DNA from: Rhodoferax sp.
GTDB lineage: Bacteria > Pseudomonadota > Gammaproteobacteria > Burkholderiales > Burkholderiaceae
Assembly: GCA_028292075.1 (NCBI GenBank)
Contig: JAQGNA010000740.1
Coordinates: forward strand, 1-8,935
Reading direction: 5' to 3'
Length of the DNA: 8,935 nucleotides
The number at the start of each line of letters is the position of its first letter. Position 1 is the stretch's first letter. The position numbers and the translations under genes were made by a program. A model generated the notes under the pieces. The model was not told the DNA's origin and ran no database searches. It saw only the letters and a list, made by a program, of their open reading frames with translations. Of this stretch, positions 1 through 6,712 are shown one piece after another.

Positions 1-45
1 CAGGGCTTCGCGGGACGTGGCGGCGTGGAAGCGTTTGATGTTCAT
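1..45 (-). CDS. flhF: FlhF, flagellar SRP-like GTPase (N-terminal 15 residues only; gene runs off the window)
   Basis: The reverse complement of positions 45 to 1 starts with ATG and reads MNIKRFHAATSREAL, which matches the characteristic FlhF N-terminus (a basic-aromatic start followed by a segment like TSREAL). The ATG overlaps the flhA stop codon as ATGA. A good Shine-Dalgarno (AGAGGTG on the minus strand, positions 53-59) sits 7 nt upstream, inside the flhA coding sequence. FlhF is a GTPase of the signal recognition particle family that, in bacteria with polar flagella, helps set flagellum position and number. It usually follows flhA, as here. Only the first 15 codons are visible, so the B, N and G domains cannot be examined. 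The identification rests on this short peptide plus gene order. Confidence 0.88.
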   Translation of the reverse strand, partial: MNIKRFHAATSREAL

Positions 46-2123
46 GTGAGTGCACCTCTGAGGATCGGGCCAATGCGGATGGTGTGGGTTTCGGGAATTT
101 CGCTATGCGCGAGCACCTGCAGGCGCGGCGCCACGCGCTTCACCAGGCGGGCGATGGCATTGCGGATCGCGTCGGGCACCAGCAGGCAGGCGGGCACGCC
201 CAGCTCTTCCTGCTTCAACGCCACGTCGGCCGCGTTCCTGGTCAACATTTCGGCGACGCCCGGGTCGAGCGCGGGACCGTTGTTGTTGCCGAGCGCCTGC
301 ACCAGCATGCGCTCCAGTGCGGGCTCGATGGCGATCACGTTGAGTTCGCGCACCGGGCCGTAGATCTGCTGCACGATGGCCGGCGCCAGGGCGATGCGCA
401 CCCGGCGCGCCAGCTCCAGCGGGTCGACCGTGCTGCCGGCATGTTCCGCCAGCGACTCGACGATGGTGCGGATGTCGCGGATGTGCACCGACTCTTCCAG
501 CAACAGCTGGAGGACTTTCTGGAAGGTTGCAATCGAGACCATCTTTGGAACCACTTCTTCGATCAATTTCGGGGCTTGCCTGCTGACGTGTTCAACGAGT
601 TGCTGGGTCTCCGTGCGGCTCAAGAGGCGGGCCGCCTGGATCTGCATCAAGTGTGACAAATGCGTGGCCATCACGGTTTCCGAATCAACCACCGTAAAGC
701 CCGCCATTTGCGCCGCTTCCTTCTGGCGTTCGTCGATCCAGTGGGCCGGTAGGCCGAAGGCCGGGTCGGTGGTGGCCGTGCCGATCAGCGGCGTGGTGAT
801 GCCGCCCGGGTTGATGGCCAGGTACATGCCGGGGAAGGCTTCGCCGTCGCCCACCACCACGCCACGCAGCGTGATGCGGTAGGCGCTGGGCTTCAGCTCC
901 AGGTTGTCGCGCACATGCACCGCCGGCGGCAGGAACCCCACCTCCTGCGCGAACTTGCGGCGCACACCCTTGATGCGGGTCAGCAGGTCGCCCTGGCGGT
1001 TCTTGTCGACCAGCGTGATCAGGCGGTAGCCGAGTTCCAGCCCGAGCAGATCGACCGGCTGCAGGTCGTCCCAGCTGGCTTCGCCGTCGGTCACCGGTGG
1101 CGGAACGATGGCGCTCAGGTCTTGCGGAGCCGGCCGGCGGGCGATGGCCCAGGCGCCGTAGCCCAGCACCGCGGCCATGCTCAGAAACACCACATGCGGC
1201 ATGTTGGGCACCAGGCCCAGCAGCGTCAGGATGCCGGCGGTGATGCCCAGCACCCGCGGCGACGTGAACAGCTGGCGCACGATCTGCTTGCCGATGTCGT
1301 CGTCCTTGCCGACGCGCGACACCACCATGGCTGCCGCGATGGAGATCAGCAGGCCGGGAATCTGCGCCACCAGCGCGTCACCGACGGCCAGCAGGATGTA
1401 GGTGTCGGCCGCCTTCGAGGCGCTGAGGTCGTGCTGCAGCACCCCCACGGTGAAGCCACCGACGATGTTGATGACCAGGATCAGGATGCCGGCGACGGCG
1501 TCGCCGCGCACGAACTTCGAGGCGCCGTCCATCGAGCCGAAAAACTCGGCTTCTTCGCCCACCTCGGCGCGACGGCGCTTGGCTTCCTTCTCGTCGATCA
1601 GGCCGGCGTTCAGGTCGGCGTCCACCGCCATCTGCTTGCCCGGCATGGCGTCGAGCGTGAAGCGTGCCGAGACTTCGGCGATGCGCTCGGCGCCCTTGGT
1701 CACCACCACGAAGTTGATCACCACCAGAATTGCGAACACGATCAGGCCGACCGCGAAGTTCCCGCCGATCAGGAAGTGGCCGAAGGCCTCGATCACCGCG
1801 CCGGCCGCGCCCGCGCCGGTGTGGCCTTCGAGCAGCACCACCCGGGTCGAGGCCACGTTCAGCGACAGCCGCATCAGTGTGGTCAGCAGCAACACCGAGG
1901 GGAACGCCGCGAAGTCGAGCGGGCGCACCATGTAGGCGGCCACCATCATGACCATCAGCGCCACCGCGATGTTGATCGTGAAGAAGGTGTCGAGCAGCCA
2001 GGCCGGCATCGGCAACACCATCATCGCGAGGATGGCGACCACCAGGATCGGGGCCGACATTCCTTGGATCAGCGCGGCGTTGTTGCCGAACCAGCGCTGC
2101 ATGTTCTTGACTTGGGCGTTCAT
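42..2123 (-). CDS. flhA: FlhA, flagellar type III export gate protein
   Basis: FlhA forms the nonameric ring of the flagellar export gate in the inner membrane and receives substrate-chaperone complexes on its large cytoplasmic domain. The protein is 693 residues, the usual family length. Residues about 23-328 contain roughly eight hydrophobic segments. Between them lies the FHIPEP signature loop, with VTKGAERIAEVSARF near 141-155, LDAMPGKQM at 157-165 and GSMDGASKFVRGDA at 196-209. R94, R154, K203 and D208 fall where conserved charged residues important for export energetics lie in Salmonella FlhA (numbering recalled, not aligned). Residues about 335-693 form the soluble FlhA-C domain. The start is supported by GAGGA on the minus strand (positions 2130-2134), 6 nt upstream. 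The ATG overlaps the flhB stop as ATGA, and its own stop overlaps the flhF ATG in the same way. No frameshift or missing motif was seen. Confidence 0.98.
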   Translation of the reverse strand: MNAQVKNMQRWFGNNAALIQGMSAPILVVAILAMMVLPMPAWLLDTFFTINIAVALMVMMVAAYMVRPLDFAAFPSVLLLTTLMRLSLNVASTRVVLLEGHTGAGAAGAVIEAFGHFLIGGNFAVGLIVFAILVVINFVVVTKGAERIAEVSARFTLDAMPGKQMAVDADLNAGLIDEKEAKRRRAEVGEEAEFFGSMDGASKFVRGDAVAGILILVINIVGGFTVGVLQHDLSASKAADTYILLAVGDALVAQIPGLLISIAAAMVVSRVGKDDDIGKQIVRQLFTSPRVLGITAGILTLLGLVPNMPHVVFLSMAAVLGYGAWAIARRPAPQDLSAIVPPPVTDGEASWDDLQPVDLLGLELGYRLITLVDKNRQGDLLTRIKGVRRKFAQEVGFLPPAVHVRDNLELKPSAYRITLRGVVVGDGEAFPGMYLAINPGGITTPLIGTATTDPAFGLPAHWIDERQKEAAQMAGFTVVDSETVMATHLSHLMQIQAARLLSRTETQQLVEHVSRQAPKLIEEVVPKMVSIATFQKVLQLLLEESVHIRDIRTIVESLAEHAGSTVDPLELARRVRIALAPAIVQQIYGPVRELNVIAIEPALERMLVQALGNNNGPALDPGVAEMLTRNAADVALKQEELGVPACLLVPDAIRNAIARLVKRVAPRLQVLAHSEIPETHTIRIGPILRGALT

Positions 2124-3277
2124 GGCGCTTCCTCGGAAAGGACGGTCTTGCTCAAAGGATCAAGTTCAGGCGGCACGAAGGGCTGCGCAAAACTGTCGGG
2201 CACGGGGCCTTCGCCGCGCATGGAGGCCTTCAGGCGGTAGACGTAGGCCAGCACCTGGGCCACGGCGGTGTAGAGCGTCGATGGAATTTCGCGGTCGAGG
2301 TCGGCATGGGCGTAGAGCGCACGCGCCAGCATGGGCGACTGCAGCACCGGCACGGCATGCTGGGTGGCGATCTCGCGGATCTTCATGGCCAGCAGGTCGG
2401 CGCCCTTCGAGATGACCTGCGGCGCGGCCATGGTCTTGTCGTCGTAGCGGATGGCCACCGCGAAGTGGGTCGGGTTCATCAGCACGAAATCGGCCTTGGG
2501 CACGTTGGCCACGCTGCTGCGGTTGGCGATCTCGCGGGCCCGGGCGCGCATCTTTCCCTTGAGCTGCGGGTTGCCGTCCGATTCCTTGTGCTCCTGCTTC
2601 ACTTCCTGGTGCGACATCTTGAGCTTGGACTTCAGCAGGAAGGTCTGCAGCGGCACGTCGATCACGGCCACCGCGAACACCACCAGCAGCATCAGCGACA
2701 TGCCCGAGGTGATCCATTGCATGACGTGGCGCAGTGCCGCCGCCGACGGCTGCATCACCAGCGATGCGACCGACTGCAGGCTGTTCGACATGAAGCTCCA
2801 GGACACCAGGATCAGCACCAGCGTGATGAAGATCAGCTTGGCCACTTCCGTCACCTGCTGCTTGGAGAACAGGCGCCCGACGCCCGAGATCGGGTTCAGC
2901 CGGCTGAAGTCGGGCATGAGCGGCTTGAAGCTGGCGATCCAGCCGCCGGCGGCCACGGCGCTGCCCACGGCGACGGCCAGCACGATGGCGGCGAATACCG
3001 TGGATGCGGCCAGGCCCACCAGCACCATGTCCTGCAGCCGGTCGAGCATGCTGCCGTTGTTGGCCAGCGTGGCCAGGTCGAACTTGAGCTGCTGGCTCAG
3101 CGCCATCTTCATGTGTTCGAAGAGGGTGGGGCCGAGCACCAGCAGGGTCACCGAGCCGGTGCCCAGCACCGCCAGGTGCGACAGATCCTTGGAACGCGAT
3201 GCCTGGCCGTCCTTGCGCGCTTGCTGCAGCTTGCGCTCGGTGGCCGGGAGGTTCTTGTCTTGGCTGGAGGAGTCCAT
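2120..3277 (-). CDS. flhB: FlhB, flagellar export gate substrate-specificity switch
   Basis: FlhB is an inner-membrane part of the flagellar type III export gate. It switches export from rod/hook proteins to filament proteins after autocleavage. The protein is 385 residues, typical of the family. The cytosolic N-terminus contains ATERKLQQARKDGQ (about 12-25), a family hallmark. Four hydrophobic segments lie at about 35-55, 85-112, 146-165 and 190-213. The C-terminal domain starts near 220 and contains the autocleavage motif NPTH at 268-271, followed by FAVAIRYD. A Pro-rich tail runs from about 357. The ATG at 3277 fits the conserved N-terminus, but no clear Shine-Dalgarno precedes it; instead a perfect inverted repeat ends 2 nt upstream (separate entry). 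The gene is 116 bp downstream of cheZ and overlaps flhA by 4 nt. Confidence 0.98.
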   Translation of the reverse strand: MDSSSQDKNLPATERKLQQARKDGQASRSKDLSHLAVLGTGSVTLLVLGPTLFEHMKMALSQQLKFDLATLANNGSMLDRLQDMVLVGLAASTVFAAIVLAVAVGSAVAAGGWIASFKPLMPDFSRLNPISGVGRLFSKQQVTEVAKLIFITLVLILVSWSFMSNSLQSVASLVMQPSAAALRHVMQWITSGMSLMLLVVFAVAVIDVPLQTFLLKSKLKMSHQEVKQEHKESDGNPQLKGKMRARAREIANRSSVANVPKADFVLMNPTHFAVAIRYDDKTMAAPQVISKGADLLAMKIREIATQHAVPVLQSPMLARALYAHADLDREIPSTLYTAVAQVLAYVYRLKASMRGEGPVPDSFAQPFVPPELDPLSKTVLSEEAP

Positions 3278-3279
3278 GG

Positions 3280-3305
3280 CAATGGGAAATTGAGGTTTCC
3301 CATTG
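3280..3305 (-). promoter_or_regulatory. Perfect 10-bp inverted repeat in the flhB leader
   Basis: The arms caatgggaaa (3280-3289) and tttcccattg (3296-3305) are exact reverse complements separated by a 6-nt loop. In the flhB mRNA the hairpin would end two nucleotides before the AUG. No T-run follows, so it does not look like an intrinsic terminator for cheZ. No Shine-Dalgarno is evident between the hairpin and the AUG, so folding would be expected to restrict ribosome access. The rest of the 116-bp gap (3278-3393) shows no convincing promoter: TTATCGG on the minus strand resembles a sigma-28 -10 only in the opposite orientation and lacks a spaced -35. A DNA-level operator role is also possible. 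Confidence 0.6.
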
Positions 3306-3393
3306 TCGGCAGCCGCCTGCTTTGCTAAAGACCGATAAGACGGCCCATCCCTGACCTATTCAGCGACGAATCGTGGCTGAACCGTGTCGCGCC

Positions 3394-4026
3394 TCAGAAG
3401 CCGAGGCTGGCCAGCAGGTCGTCGACCTGAGACTGGTCGGTGACGATCTCGCCGGCCGCCGCGGCGGCAACCGCGTCCACCACCGGACCTGCCAGGTGCG
3501 GCTTGACCGGCACCACCGGCGCGCTGGGCGCCGTCTGGATCAGCAGCTGAACCAGTTGTTCCTCGATCGTGGCGGCCAGGTTCACCACGCGCGCGATCAC
3601 CTGGCCGGTGAGGTCGTGGAAGTCCTGCGCCATCATGATCTCGGTCAGGTGGCCATCGATGTCCTTGGTCACCTGCTCCACGTCGGCCACGAAGTTGTAG
3701 ACCTGCCCCGTCGCCACGGCGGCCACCGGATCCTTGACGATCAGCGCAGCCAGCCGCCGGGTTTCAGCGGCAATGTAGTCGTGCTGCGCCTTTGCCATTT
3801 CAACCCGGCTCAGCACTTTTTCCGCCGCTTCACCGGTGAGACGGGCGATGTACGAAAGGCGGCTCTGGGCATCGGGCAGTTCGCTCACGCTCCCCTTGAG
3901 CTTGTCGGCATAGCCAAGCTGGTTCAGCGTGTCGTGCAATTGCCGCGTCAGGACCCCGATTTTCTGGTGAACGTCCGGGGCGGCGGCATCCACCTCCAAG
4001 GCGGATGGCGGTGGATTGGCGGTCAT
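3394..4026 (-). CDS. cheZ: CheZ, CheY-phosphate phosphatase
   Basis: CheZ dephosphorylates CheY-P and so ends the tumble or direction-change signal. The protein has 210 residues, close to the usual 210-215. It is largely helical, as expected for the long four-helix-bundle dimer. The catalytic segment [13 protein letters not shown] lies at 131-143. By comparison with E. coli (D143 and Q147), the key residues here should be D138 and Q142. The last residues, [14 protein letters not shown], are the classic C-terminal helix that binds CheY. An Ala/Pro/Val-rich linker at about 165-192 separates the two parts. The ATG overlaps the cheY stop by 4 nt (ATGA). A recognisable Shine-Dalgarno is weak, so translation probably depends on coupling to cheY, which would keep regulator and phosphatase in proportion. 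Confidence 0.97.
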   Translation of the reverse strand: MTANPPPSALEVDAAAPDVHQKIGVLTRQLHDTLNQLGYADKLKGSVSELPDAQSRLSYIARLTGEAAEKVLSRVEMAKAQHDYIAAETRRLAALIVKDPVAAVATGQVYNFVADVEQVTKDIDGHLTEIMMAQDFHDLTGQVIARVVNLAATIEEQLVQLLIQTAPSAPVVPVKPHLAGPVVDAVAAAAAGEIVTDQSQVDDLLASLGF

Positions 4027-4418
4027 ACCGGGAGCAACCCCAGTTTCTTGAGGATGTGCGACACCTTGTCCTCGAGCGTGGCCTTGGTGAAGGGCTTGAC
4101 GATGTAGCCGGCGGCACCGCCCTGCGCGGCGGCGACGATGTCCTCCTTGCGGGCTTCGGCGGTCACCATCAGCACCGGAAGGTGCTTGAGCTTTTCATCG
4201 GCCTTGATCTGCGTGAGCAGTTCGAAGCCGTTCATGTTGGGCATGTTGATGTCGCTGACGACGAAGTCGAAGCGGCCGTTGCGGAGCTTGTTGAGGGCGA
4301 CAACGCCGTCCTCGGCTTCTTCGGCGTCGGCGTATCCGCTTTCCTTGAGCAGATTGCGCACAATGCGTCGCATCGTCGAGAAATCGTCGACGATCAGAAA
4401 ACGAAGGTCGTTTGCCAC
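4023..4418 (-). CDS. cheY: CheY, chemotaxis response regulator (GTG start)
   Basis: This is a single-domain receiver protein that, when phosphorylated by CheA, binds the flagellar switch protein FliM and changes motor rotation. It has 131 residues, the normal CheY length. Acidic-pocket residues D11 and D12, phospho-acceptor D56 (in VVSDINMP), T86 (in MVTAEA), Y105 and K108 (in GYIVKPF) are all present, one position lower than in E. coli CheY. The frame stays open upstream, but homology begins at the GTG at 4416-4418 ([11 protein letters not shown] follows). No ATG lies nearby in frame, and AAAGGG sits 6 nt upstream. The gene follows motB after a 61-bp gap and overlaps cheZ as ATGA. No other regulator domain is attached. 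Confidence 0.97.
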   Translation of the reverse strand: MANDLRFLIVDDFSTMRRIVRNLLKESGYADAEEAEDGVVALNKLRNGRFDFVVSDINMPNMNGFELLTQIKADEKLKHLPVLMVTAEARKEDIVAAAQGGAAGYIVKPFTKATLEDKVSHILKKLGLLPV

Positions 4419-4424
4419 GTGTGA

Positions 4425-4430
4425 CCCTTT
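4425..4430 (-). promoter_or_regulatory. Shine-Dalgarno deciding the cheY GTG start
   Basis: AAAGGG on the minus strand lies 6 nt before the GTG at 4418. It supports GTG over any in-frame start further upstream, which would add residues not found in CheY proteins. Confidence 0.6.
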
Positions 4431-4479
4431 CGGAAAGAGGTTGCTGTTGAGACGTGCATCTGTGAGGTTCTCGGGGGAC

Positions 4480-5421
4480 TCATGATTTTGGTTCTGGCGG
4501 GGCTCGCGGCTCGGTGTCTGTGGCCGCCGCCATCGGAGCCGGTATTGTGGCATTGCCGATCAGGCGCGCCTCGGCTTCACGGGTCATCACCGTGATGCTG
4601 ATGCGCCGGTTGATCGGGGCGAGGGGGTTTTGCAGGTCGATCAGATTGCTCGCGGCCAGGCCCACGACACGGGCCAGCTTGTCGTCGGGCATGCCGGCCG
4701 AAACCAGCTCGCGCCGCGACGCATTGGCCCGATCCGCCGAGAGCTCCCAGTTGCTGTAGCCACGCTCGCCGTTGCCGTAAGGCGTGCGGTCCGTGTGGCC
4801 CGCCAGGCTGACGCGGTTTTCCACGCCGTTCAGGGCCATGCCGATCTCGCGCAGGATGTCGCGCATGTAGGGTTTCACCAAGGCGCTGCCGCTGTCGAAC
4901 ATGGGGCGGTTCTGGTCGTCCACGATCTGGATCTGCAGCCCGTCCGGCGTGGTCTCCATGCGGATCTGCGAACGGTATTCGTTGAGCTTCGGGTTGTTGG
5001 TGATGAGCGCGTCGATCTTGGCCCGCAGCGTCGCGATGCGCTTGGCATCCTGCTTGGCCACTTCGGCCTTGGCCGCTTCCTCGGTCATCTTTTTCTTGAG
5101 AGGATCGTCGCCCGTGCCGCGGTTCGCCTGGCCCGACTTCTTGGTGAGGTCACTGCCGCCGCCGGACAGAATGCTGTTGCTCGCGCCCGCACCGCTGCCG
5201 CCCTGCATGGCCACCTTGAGCGGTGCGTTGAAGTAGTCCGACAGGCCCTTCTTGTCGCCCTCCGACGTGGAGCCGAGCAGCCACATCAGCAGGAAGAACG
5301 CCATCATGGCCGTCACGAAGTCGGCGTATGCGATCTTCCACGCCCCGCCATGCACCGCATGCCCGCCCTTCTTGATCTTCTTGACGATGATCGGCTGGAG
5401 CTTCTTGCCTTCGCCTGCCAT
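4480..5421 (-). CDS. motB: MotB, flagellar stator subunit with OmpA-like peptidoglycan-binding domain
   Basis: MotB pairs with MotA to form the ion-conducting stator and anchors it to peptidoglycan. The protein is 313 residues. A basic cytosolic N-terminus (1-28) precedes one membrane helix at about 29-50, containing the ion-carrying aspartate D34 in [12 protein letters not shown]. This sequence fits the proton-type MotB family. A Gly/Ser-rich stretch (about 73-105) and a charged, probably helical linker (about 105-150) follow. The OmpA-like domain spans about 160-280, with GHTDRTPY at 208-215, NWELSADRA at 224-232 and NRRISI at 271-276. A variable Pro/Ala-rich tail ends the protein. GGGGGAG on the minus strand (5430-5436) is 8 nt before the ATG. 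The gap from motA is 230 bp, unusually wide for this gene pair, and contains two palindromic elements. Confidence 0.97.
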   Translation of the reverse strand: MAGEGKKLQPIIVKKIKKGGHAVHGGAWKIAYADFVTAMMAFFLLMWLLGSTSEGDKKGLSDYFNAPLKVAMQGGSGAGASNSILSGGGSDLTKKSGQANRGTGDDPLKKKMTEEAAKAEVAKQDAKRIATLRAKIDALITNNPKLNEYRSQIRMETTPDGLQIQIVDDQNRPMFDSGSALVKPYMRDILREIGMALNGVENRVSLAGHTDRTPYGNGERGYSNWELSADRANASRRELVSAGMPDDKLARVVGLAASNLIDLQNPLAPINRRISITVMTREAEARLIGNATIPAPMAAATDTEPRAPPEPKS

Positions 5422-5482
5422 GTCAGTCGCTCCCCCGGTCAGGCGCTGTCAACGCTGGATGACCTTCGTGCTGCAAGATGCC

Positions 5483-5526
5483 GCCCTCACCCCAACCCTC
5501 TCCCGCGCGCGGGAGAGGGGGCAAGC
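5483..5526. repeat. REP-like palindromic element between motB and motA
   Basis: A perfect 24-bp palindrome covers 5496-5519, with half-site ccctctcccgcg. It lies within a C-rich to G-rich stretch that starts gccctcaccccaa and ends gagggggcaagcc. This arrangement resembles the dispersed palindromic repeats common between genes in beta- and gammaproteobacterial genomes; the resemblance is recalled, not searched. It would form a strong GC hairpin in the motA-motB transcript. There is no T-run after it in either direction, so it is not a standard terminator. No open reading frame with recognisable homology occupies the gap. Confidence 0.6.
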
Positions 5527-5569
5527 CAAGCAGCCGGCAGCGGCCGGGGTCCATTCCAGGGACACCGCG

Positions 5570-5649
5570 GAACTGGCTCCGCCAGGCCGCTGGTGTCGCC
5601 CCCTGCAAGGGGGTTGGCGGCCACACGCAGTGGGCAAGCCTGGGGGTGT
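5570..5649. repeat. Second palindromic repeat-like element between motB and motA
   Basis: An inner stem ccccc (5599-5603) / ggggg (5609-5613) with loop tgcaa is flanked by cgcc/ggcg-type complements. It is enclosed by outer arms ccaggc (5582-5587) and gcctgg (5638-5643), so the whole block can fold as one structure. The phrases ggctccgccaggccgctgg and gcctgggggtg match a short intergenic repeat I recall from Comamonadaceae genomes; this is memory, not a search. The element ends just before the motA stop codon at 5652-5654. Its boundaries are approximate. Confidence 0.5.
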
Positions 5650-5651
5650 GC

Positions 5652-6512
5652 CTACTTCTTCCCACGGACGTGTCCTTCGAGTTCCGCGAAACTGGGGCGT
5701 TCCGTCGAGAACAGCACTTTGCGACCAAACTCGATGGCTGTCGAGGGGTTGTATCCCTGCATGCTGGCCAGCAGCGTGGTCTTGATGCACTGCAATTCCT
5801 TGCTGCTGTCCTCGCCCTTCTGTTCGAGCAGGCCGCCCAGGGGTTCGACCACACCGTAGGCCAGCAGAATGCCGAGGAAGGTGCCGACCAGCGCCGAGGC
5901 GATCATGCCGCCCAGAACCGACGGTGGCTGCCCCACCGAGCCCATGGTGTTCACCACGCCCAGCACGGCTGCCACGATGCCGAAGGCGGGCAGCGCGCCG
6001 GCCAGGCGGGCGATGGCGGCGATGGGCGCGTGGGCTTCCTGGTGATGGGTGTCGATCTCGCTGTCCATCAGCGACTCGATCTCGTGCGCGTTGAGGTTGC
6101 CCGAGACCATCATGCGCAGGTAGTCGGTCATGAATTCGACCACGTGGTGGTCATTGCCGACGGTGGCGTACTTCTTGAAGATCTCGGAATCGTGCGGCGT
6201 CTCGACGTCCTTCTCGATCGCCATCAGGCCTTCCTTGCGCGCCTTCTGAAGGATGTCGTACAGCAACGCCATCAGCTCCATGTAGCGGGCCTTGGTGTAC
6301 TTCGATCCCTTCAGCGCCTGCGGCAGCAGCTTGATCGTGGCCTTCAGCACCTTGGGCTGGTTGTTCACGGCAAAGGCGCCCAGCGCACCACCGAAGATGG
6401 TGATCAGCTCGAACGGCAATGCATGCAGGATCACGCTGATGTTGCCACCGTGAAAGATGTACACACCGAAGATGCAACCCATGGAGACGGCGTAGCCGAT
6501 GAGGACGATCAT
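5652..6512 (-). CDS. motA: MotA, flagellar stator ion-channel subunit
   Basis: MotA forms the pentameric part of the stator that converts ion flow into torque on FliG. The protein is 286 residues, the normal size. Two hydrophobic segments lie at about 1-20 and 32-50. A cytoplasmic domain follows, with the torque-linked charged residues R92 and E100 in QKARKEGLMAIEKD (equivalents of E. coli R90 and E98). Two further membrane helices contain the conserved prolines P175 (ALPAFGIVAAVLG) and P224 (VVEPLGG). The ATG at 6512 gives the standard MotA start (MIVLIGY). The frame is open another 73 codons upstream, but that extension (P, S and H rich) does not resemble MotA and is rejected. No Shine-Dalgarno precedes the ATG; the leader there is pyrimidine-rich (CCCCTCCTCACTTCTC). 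This is the first gene of the minus-strand cluster. Confidence 0.97.
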   Translation of the reverse strand: MIVLIGYAVSMGCIFGVYIFHGGNISVILHALPFELITIFGGALGAFAVNNQPKVLKATIKLLPQALKGSKYTKARYMELMALLYDILQKARKEGLMAIEKDVETPHDSEIFKKYATVGNDHHVVEFMTDYLRMMVSGNLNAHEIESLMDSEIDTHHQEAHAPIAAIARLAGALPAFGIVAAVLGVVNTMGSVGQPPSVLGGMIASALVGTFLGILLAYGVVEPLGGLLEQKGEDSSKELQCIKTTLLASMQGYNPSTAIEFGRKVLFSTERPSFAELEGHVRGKK

Positions 6513-6531
6513 GAGAAGTGAGGAGGGGTAG

Positions 6532-6544
6532 GCCTGTCGCAGGC
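6532..6544 (-). promoter_or_regulatory. Small stem-loop in the motA leader
   Basis: GCCTG and CAGGC flank the 3-nt loop CGA (minus strand), giving a 5-bp GC-rich stem 19 nt before the motA ATG. It may affect initiation of this SD-less start, but stems of this size also arise by chance. Confidence 0.25.
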
Positions 6545-6583
6545 TGGCGGGGTCCGGTGCATGTGACGGGCTTGTGTATAAAT

Positions 6584-6610
6584 GTATCGGATGCGGCGAG
6601 ACAAAGGTTA
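6584..6610 (-). promoter_or_regulatory. Candidate sigma-28 (FliA) promoter for the motA cluster
   Basis: On the minus strand TAACCTTT (6610-6603), an 11-nt spacer and TCCGATAC (6591-6584) match the flagellar sigma-28 consensus TAAAGTTT-N11-GCCGATAA at 6 of 8 positions in each box, with exact spacing. A transcript would begin near 6577, leaving a leader of roughly 65 nt before the motA ATG at 6512. Stator and chemotaxis genes are classic class 3 (FliA-dependent) genes, so position and direction agree with expectation. The match was found by eye, and the transcription start is inferred. Confidence 0.55.
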
Positions 6611-6712
6611 AATGGAAAACACCGACGCGAATCGGCAACACTGACCAAAAGGCGGGAACGGCGGCAAAACCGTCGCGTAATCGCCAACCCGCCAACGGGT
6701 CATGTGCGCATG

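Noticed and set aside
915..2240. A 441-codon plus-strand open frame opposite flhA
   Set aside because: Its product is rich in H, R, Q, G and D with no domain pattern, as expected for the antisense of a high-GC gene. FlhA on the other strand is certain.
3280..3305. The flhB leader inverted repeat as an intrinsic terminator for cheZ
   Set aside because: The stem is half A-T and is followed by CC-ATG of flhB rather than a T-run, so it does not fit a Rho-independent terminator.
3331..3338. accgataa on the plus strand as a sigma-28 -10 box
   Set aside because: No -35-like sequence lies 11 nt upstream (the bases there are gccgcctg), and it would drive transcription antisense into cheZ.
4419..4553. 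A longer CheY starting at 4553
   Set aside because: The extra 45 residues overlap the end of motB in another frame and are not CheY-like. The GTG at 4418 with AAAGGG upstream gives the standard 131-residue protein.
5496..5519. The 24-bp palindrome as an intrinsic terminator between motA and motB
   Set aside because: No T-run follows on either strand, and motB needs to be transcribed with motA. A repeat element fits better.
4630..5859. A 409-codon plus-strand open frame opposite motB and the motA-motB gap
   Set aside because: It is an antisense shadow of motB, running through the repeat-filled gap into motA. It has no recognisable family and low-complexity composition.
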